58,651 nucleotides of DNA from Polyangiaceae bacterium (GTDB lineage Bacteria > Myxococcota_A > Polyangia > Polyangiales > Polyangiaceae): contig JAICQL010000021.1 in NCBI GenBank assembly GCA_025937895.1, positions 1-58,651 on the forward strand, read 5' to 3'. The notes beneath the pieces were generated by a model. It made no database searches. It was not told the DNA's origin and worked only from the letters and a program-made list of their open reading frames with translations. Below are positions 55,766-58,651 of the stretch, piece after piece; positions within the stretch are counted from its first letter, which is position 1, and every line of letters starts with the position of its first letter. The position numbers were made by a program, and so were the translations under genes.

Positions 55766-56297
55766 CAGCGCCGCGCGGAGCAGCGCTGCAGCCGGCATCG
55801 CTCTCCATCTGCTCGGCGACCACGTCGCGCGGCTGCACCGTGGAGTCCGGGGCTTGCCCCTCGCCGAGCAGCGCCAGATCCTCGTCGGCGCGCGCCAGCA
55901 GCCGCGTGCGCGAGCACAGCGAGTCGGTGAGCACGCCGCTCGGCAGCAAGCGGCCGTACACCAGGTACGTGGCGCCGGGCTCGTAAGAGCGGCCGCAGGC
56001 AGACTCCTGGTCGATGGTATAGAGCGCGGCCTCGTCGCCCTGCTGGCCCTTGAAGTAGCGCGCCACTGCGAAGCGATAGCGGGCGGCGCCGGTGTAGCCC
56101 GCGATGCCCAGCTGCGCGCGCACCGGCTCCGCGCTGCCCAGCACCGTGCCCTCGAACACCACGTCGGCGGAGCGCAACGCAGCTTCCGTGTCGAGCTCCC
56201 CCGCGCAGCTACAGGCCGCGGCCGGCGTGCTCTGGCCGAGCAGGGCGGCGGCGAGCAGCGCCCCGAGGGCGGACTGACGGAGCATCCGCGCTGACAT
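55698..56297 (-). CDS. TIMP/netrin-like secreted protein with MYXO-CTERM-type tail
   Basis: 199 residues. The signal peptide LGALLAAALLGQSTPAAA is followed directly by CSCAGELDTEAALRSADVVF, the N-terminal Cys-x-Cys pattern of tissue-inhibitor-of-metalloproteinase/NTR-like domains. It then has ARYRFAVARYFKG and ACGRSYEPGATYLVYGR. The C-terminus reads AGCSAAPRGAANAS, a hydrophobic ALYGALLCALVLW and RRRRG. This is a MYXO-CTERM-type sorting tail, which in myxobacteria is processed for surface anchoring. ATG 56297 was chosen over the frame opening at 56354. The 3' end overlaps the convergent DUF72 gene by 68 bp. Confidence 0.85.
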   Translation of the reverse strand: MSARMLRQSALGALLAAALLGQSTPAAACSCAGELDTEAALRSADVVFEGTVLGSAEPVRAQLGIAGYTGAARYRFAVARYFKGQQGDEAALYTIDQESACGRSYEPGATYLVYGRLLPSGVLTDSLCSRTRLLARADEDLALLGEGQAPDSTVQPRDVVAEQMESDAGCSAAPRGAANASALYGALLCALVLWRRRRG

Positions 56298-56372
56298 GCC
56301 AGGAAAGTAGCAGGAACGCGCTGCAGGGCCAATCCGGGCTCGACGAGCCCGCACCCGACGTTATAGTCGGCC

Positions 56373-57104
56373 ATGCCCGAGCCGCTAAAAGTTGGAATCA
56401 TCGGCGATTTTGAGCGCACCCGCTTCTCGCACTGGGCCACCGAGGCAGCGCTGTATCACGCTGCAGCGCGGCTCGGGCGGCAGGTGGCGCCGTGCTGGTT
56501 TGGCACAGATTTGGTGCAGAGCCGCGGCGCAGAGAGCTGCCTGGGCGGGCTCGATGGGCTGTGGGGCGCCCCGGGCTCACCCCACGTCAGCGCGGACGGC
56601 ATGCTGGACGCGATCCGCTTCGCGCGCGAGAGCGGGCTGCCTTATCTGGGTACGTGCGCCGGCTTTCAGTACGCGCTGATCGAGCTGTCGCGCAACGTGC
56701 TGGGCCTGCGCGACGCCGACACCGCCGAGAATGAGTCCCGCTCGGCGAACATCGTGATCACGGCGGTGAGCTGCCCGTTGCCCGCGCGGCGCGAGGGCGG
56801 CCCCCAGCTCTCGGGCAGCGACGTGGTGCTGCCGGCGCCAGGCTCGCTGCTCGCCGAGCTGTGTGGCCCTGCGCCGCTGCAAGGCGAATACAACTGCAAC
56901 TTCGAGGTGAACCCCACCTACCTGGCGCGCTGGCAGGCGGCAGGCCTGCGCCCGGCGGCGCATGACGCGCTGGGCGCGCTGCGCGCGTTCGAGCTACGCG
57001 AGCGGCGCTTCTTCCTGGCCACGCTGTTCCAGCCACAGCTGTCGTCGCGCCCGGACGCCGCGCACCCGCTGGTGGTGGGCTTCCTGCGCGCCTGCAGCGA
57101 GTGA
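56373..57104 (+). CDS. CTP synthase C-terminal region-related protein
   Basis: 243 residues forming one class I glutamine-amidotransferase-like domain, with no CTP synthase N-terminal synthetase. The nucleophile-elbow position is GTCAGFQYALIE (Cys 95); a second conserved Cys is VSCPL (134). The His-Pro-Glu triad segment of true glutaminases is replaced by LFQPQLSSRPDAAHPLV (Gln for His and for Glu). The family is annotated as CTP synthase C-terminal region-related (seleno)protein; here both positions are ordinary Cys codons. Loss of the triad argues against glutaminase activity. Function unknown. It is divergent from the TIMP-like gene with a 75-bp gap. Confidence 0.88.
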   Translation: MPEPLKVGIIGDFERTRFSHWATEAALYHAAARLGRQVAPCWFGTDLVQSRGAESCLGGLDGLWGAPGSPHVSADGMLDAIRFARESGLPYLGTCAGFQYALIELSRNVLGLRDADTAENESRSANIVITAVSCPLPARREGGPQLSGSDVVLPAPGSLLAELCGPAPLQGEYNCNFEVNPTYLARWQAAGLRPAAHDALGALRAFELRERRFFLATLFQPQLSSRPDAAHPLVVGFLRACSE

Positions 57105-57124
57105 GCAGCGCCGGCGCCGCTGCA

Positions 57125-57165
57125 CTCCGTTGCTCGCTGCTCGTTGCTCGCTGCTCGCTGCTACT
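57125..57165 (+). repeat. short TGCTCGCTGCTCG-type tandem repeat
   Basis: Imperfect 9-10-bp units of TTGCTCGCTGC follow the CTP-synthase-like stop and run up to the C-terminal codons of the convergent gene. Simple low-complexity DNA; no function inferred. Confidence 0.6.
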
Positions 57166-57784
57166 CGCGCGACTGCGGCTCGCGAAACGCCGGACCCACG
57201 GGGCCGCGCCGCAGCATCAGCACCAGCCCCACTCCGCGCACGTATTCATCCGCGCCGAACCAGCCCCAGGCGTACTCCACGTGCGCCATGGCCTCCAGCC
57301 GCACCGGACCCAGCGCGAGCCCGAGCGAAAGCGACGCGCGCGGCCAGAACAGCCCAAAATCAAAGTCGCCACGACTCCGGCTCAGGTTGAGCAGGGCCGT
57401 GCTCACCCCACCCTTCACGTCGAGCGGGCCCCAGCCGAGGCCCGCCATGCCGCCATTGTGCAGGAGCGAGCCGCTCAGGTGGCTCGGCCCCCAGCGCAGG
57501 CTGGCACCGAACCAGCCCTCCACCACGGCGGCCCCGTACGTCCAGCGCAGCACCTCCGCGGCTCGCAGCTCATAGCCCGGGCGGTGGCGCTCGCGATCCG
57601 TCTTGCGCCCCCACGTGCGCAACACCGCGCCGCCGGCGAAATGCTCGGCGGCGCTCGGGTCAAAGACGCGAGCGCCGCCGCTGCCGCGGGCTTTGCTGAC
57701 CGGCTCTGTCGCTAGAGCCAGCTGCGGCACGCAGCAGCAGGCCACTGCTACCAGCAGCAGGCCACTGGTCAGCCAGCATTTCAC
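57161..57784 (-). CDS. hypothetical exported protein, possible small β-barrel
   Basis: 207 residues with a good signal peptide (MKCWLTSGLLLVAVACCC to LALATEP). The mature part is rich in Gly/Trp/Leu with alternating strands (VVEGWFGASLRWGPSHLSGS, GGMAGLGWGPLDVKGGVS, FDFGLFWPRASLSLGLAL, GPVRLEAMAHVEYAWGWF), suggesting an eight-stranded outer membrane barrel or porin-like fold. The C-terminus (FREPQSRE) lacks the usual terminal Phe. No family was recognised. It lies 26 bp after the TRL-like gene on the same strand and is probably co-transcribed with it. Confidence 0.8.
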   Translation of the reverse strand: MKCWLTSGLLLVAVACCCVPQLALATEPVSKARGSGGARVFDPSAAEHFAGGAVLRTWGRKTDRERHRPGYELRAAEVLRWTYGAAVVEGWFGASLRWGPSHLSGSLLHNGGMAGLGWGPLDVKGGVSTALLNLSRSRGDFDFGLFWPRASLSLGLALGPVRLEAMAHVEYAWGWFGADEYVRGVGLVLMLRRGPVGPAFREPQSRE

Positions 57785-57810
57785 CCCTGCGCCGCCCCGG
57801 ATGCGCCGGC

Positions 57811-58167
57811 TCAGTTGCCGTGGACCACCGTGCAGGCGCTCGTGTACACGAGGCCCAGCACCGCCGTGGCTTCATACTCCACGGAGTGCACGCTGCTGAT
57901 GCCCCCTGCCTTCTTGGCGGCGTCCACGCTGGCGTCACCCCAGGCAGCGAGGCCCAGGATGGCGGTGGAACACGCGCGGCCCTGCTTGGTGGCGGCCTTG
58001 TTGTCCCCCGAGAGCTCGGCGCGATCGAGCAAGGAGGGCGCCTTGGTGCCCGTGTAGATGGCCCCCACCGGGTAGCCCTGGTTGTTCAGCGGCATACAGC
58101 CGTCCAGAATGAGCAGAGCCGCCGCGATCGGCAGCGAGTAAACTCCGCGTTTGTGCGCGAGATGCAT
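57811..58167 (-). CDS. TRL-like family lipoprotein
   Basis: 118 residues from ATG 58167 (AAGGAG 12 bases upstream). A signal SLPIAAALLILDGC has a lipobox-like end. The mature sequence has the TRL family layout: GAIYTGTKAPSLL, then ACSTAILGLAAWGDASVDAAKKAGGI and VHSVEYEATAVLGLVYTSACTVVHG in pieces. This small envelope family was first noted next to tRNA genes; no tRNA is visible here and the role is unknown. It is the first gene of a likely two-gene unit with the barrel-like protein. Confidence 0.85.
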   Translation of the reverse strand: MHLAHKRGVYSLPIAAALLILDGCMPLNNQGYPVGAIYTGTKAPSLLDRAELSGDNKAATKQGRACSTAILGLAAWGDASVDAAKKAGGISSVHSVEYEATAVLGLVYTSACTVVHGN

Positions 58168-58516
58168 CGTTCGTCCACGCTCCTTCGGCAATGTTGCCAG
58201 TTGCTCCGCCCGGGTGGGCAAGCCGCCGAGCTATAGCGATTGTGGGACGAAAGAACTAGTGCGCGCGCAGAGCACGCCGCGGGCCGGCCATGGCGTCACG
58301 CTTTTCGCTAACGGGCGTCGCCGCAGCGCCGATACCAGCGCTGCGGTTCGCCACGAGCAGCCGTCCGGATGCACGCCGGAGCCCGAGCGCGGAGCACGAC
58401 CCGCAACGACAGGCTCGGGCTCGCCGCACGACAGACGCCCGCACGACAGACGCCGCACGACAGACGCCGCACGACAGACGCCGCACGACAGACGCCGCAC
58501 GACAGACGCCGCAGAC
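58168..58516. other. 349-bp intergenic region with tandem repeat
   Basis: Between the C-terminus of an edge gene (minus) and the TRL-like gene (minus). It contains the 14-bp tandem repeat at 58426-58510 and, toward 58170-58260, the probable promoter of the TRL-like gene. No protein-like frame was seen. Confidence 0.7.
58426..58510 (+). repeat. 14-bp tandem repeat, 6 copies
   Basis: Six head-to-tail copies of GCACGACAGACGCC; one extra C separates the first from the second and the other five are exact. The array starts 6 bp beyond the stop of the edge gene (minus strand). It is noncoding and well suited as a variable-number locus. Confidence 0.97.
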
Positions 58517-58651
58517 TCAGTGTACCTCGGTACTCTCGGTGCCCGCCGACTCCGCGAGCCCGCCGTCTCCCGGCGGCGGCTCCGAGAGCTCAATGTCCGC
58601 CGACGGCGGCTCCGAGCCCTCGCTCTCCGCTGCGGGAGCGGTGCTCGGCGC
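58517..58651 (-). CDS. C-terminal end of an unidentified protein (5' end outside window)
   Basis: A minus-strand frame enters from the right edge and stops at TGA 58519..58517. Its 44 visible residues are acidic and Pro/Ser/Glu-rich (AESEGSEPPSADIELSEPPP, then ESTEVH at the end). This looks like a disordered C-terminal tail. The frame is uninterrupted to the window edge, and composition fits a real tail, but no domain is visible, so the identity is unknown. Confidence 0.5.
   Translation of the reverse strand, partial: APSTAPAAESEGSEPPSADIELSEPPPGDGGLAESAGTESTEVH

Noticed and set aside
57811..58167. TRL-like gene taken as a hint of nearby tRNA genes
   Set aside because: No cloverleaf with the TΨC-arm pattern GGTTCGA was seen in the surrounding sequence.
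58426..58510. Tandem array considered as a CRISPR
   Set aside because: The 14-bp units are contiguous, with no unique spacers and no cas genes nearby.

Overview
High-GC DNA with myxobacterial hallmarks: a C-terminal Cys + membrane segment + Arg-cluster sorting tail of the MYXO-CTERM type (55698..56297), an AgmX/PglI-type protein, Hanks-type kinases fused to sensor or AAA/TPR modules, and lipoproteins with long Gly/Ala/Ser linkers. Together these point to Myxococcota, probably class Polyangia; this is inference from gene content only. No rRNA, tRNA, CRISPR array or intact insertion sequence was seen. Genes are densely packed, many with 1-19 bp overlaps.

Layout. 1-11.2 kb: an OmpA-like barrel with thrombospondin type 3 repeats (minus strand, cut by the edge), then a co-directional signalling block of two zinc-ribbon membrane proteins and two Ser/Thr kinases, one with a C-terminal propeller-like region and one a kinase-ATPase-TPR-GAF fusion. 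11.2-16.0 kb (minus): a partial ebo cluster (eboD, eboE, eboC) behind a CHASE3-type histidine kinase. 16.2-22 kb: degenerate Fis-type HTH, lytic transglycosylase lipoprotein, TetR gene with a nested palindromic operator, SDR oxidoreductase, Na+/solute symporter. 22-31.6 kb: lipoprotein, RND pump and adaptor, pirin, a Cys/Met PLP enzyme with a translationally coupled 29-codon ORF, dapD with a degenerate kinase-like neighbour. 31.9-36.2 kb: nucleotide-sugar epimerase, then a DUF4403-like lipoprotein gene bounded on both sides by ~290-320 bp long-palindrome elements lying in opposite orientation, then a PL1 pectate lyase lipoprotein.

36-46 kb: old yellow enzyme, methyltransferase, a BarA-type hybrid kinase followed by a tightly overlapping Cys-rich lipoprotein / porin / Tat-exported binding-protein set and a stand-alone receiver, plus gpsA and a lipoprotein on the other strand. 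47-50 kb: FlgJ-like glucosaminidase and a motA-motB pair. 50-58.6 kb: RCC1-like lipoprotein, FMN reductase, half-size GDT1 exporter, GNAT enzyme, gene remnants (VOC, GH30 xylanase), DUF72, TIMP/netrin-like MYXO-CTERM protein, CTP-synthase-tail-like protein, small envelope proteins and a 14-bp tandem repeat.

The least explained structures are the paired giant palindromes around the DUF4403 gene, the 15-bp tandem repeat inside a signal-peptide region whose hydrophobic version is in another frame, the partial ebo cluster, and the kinase/porin/binding-protein module.
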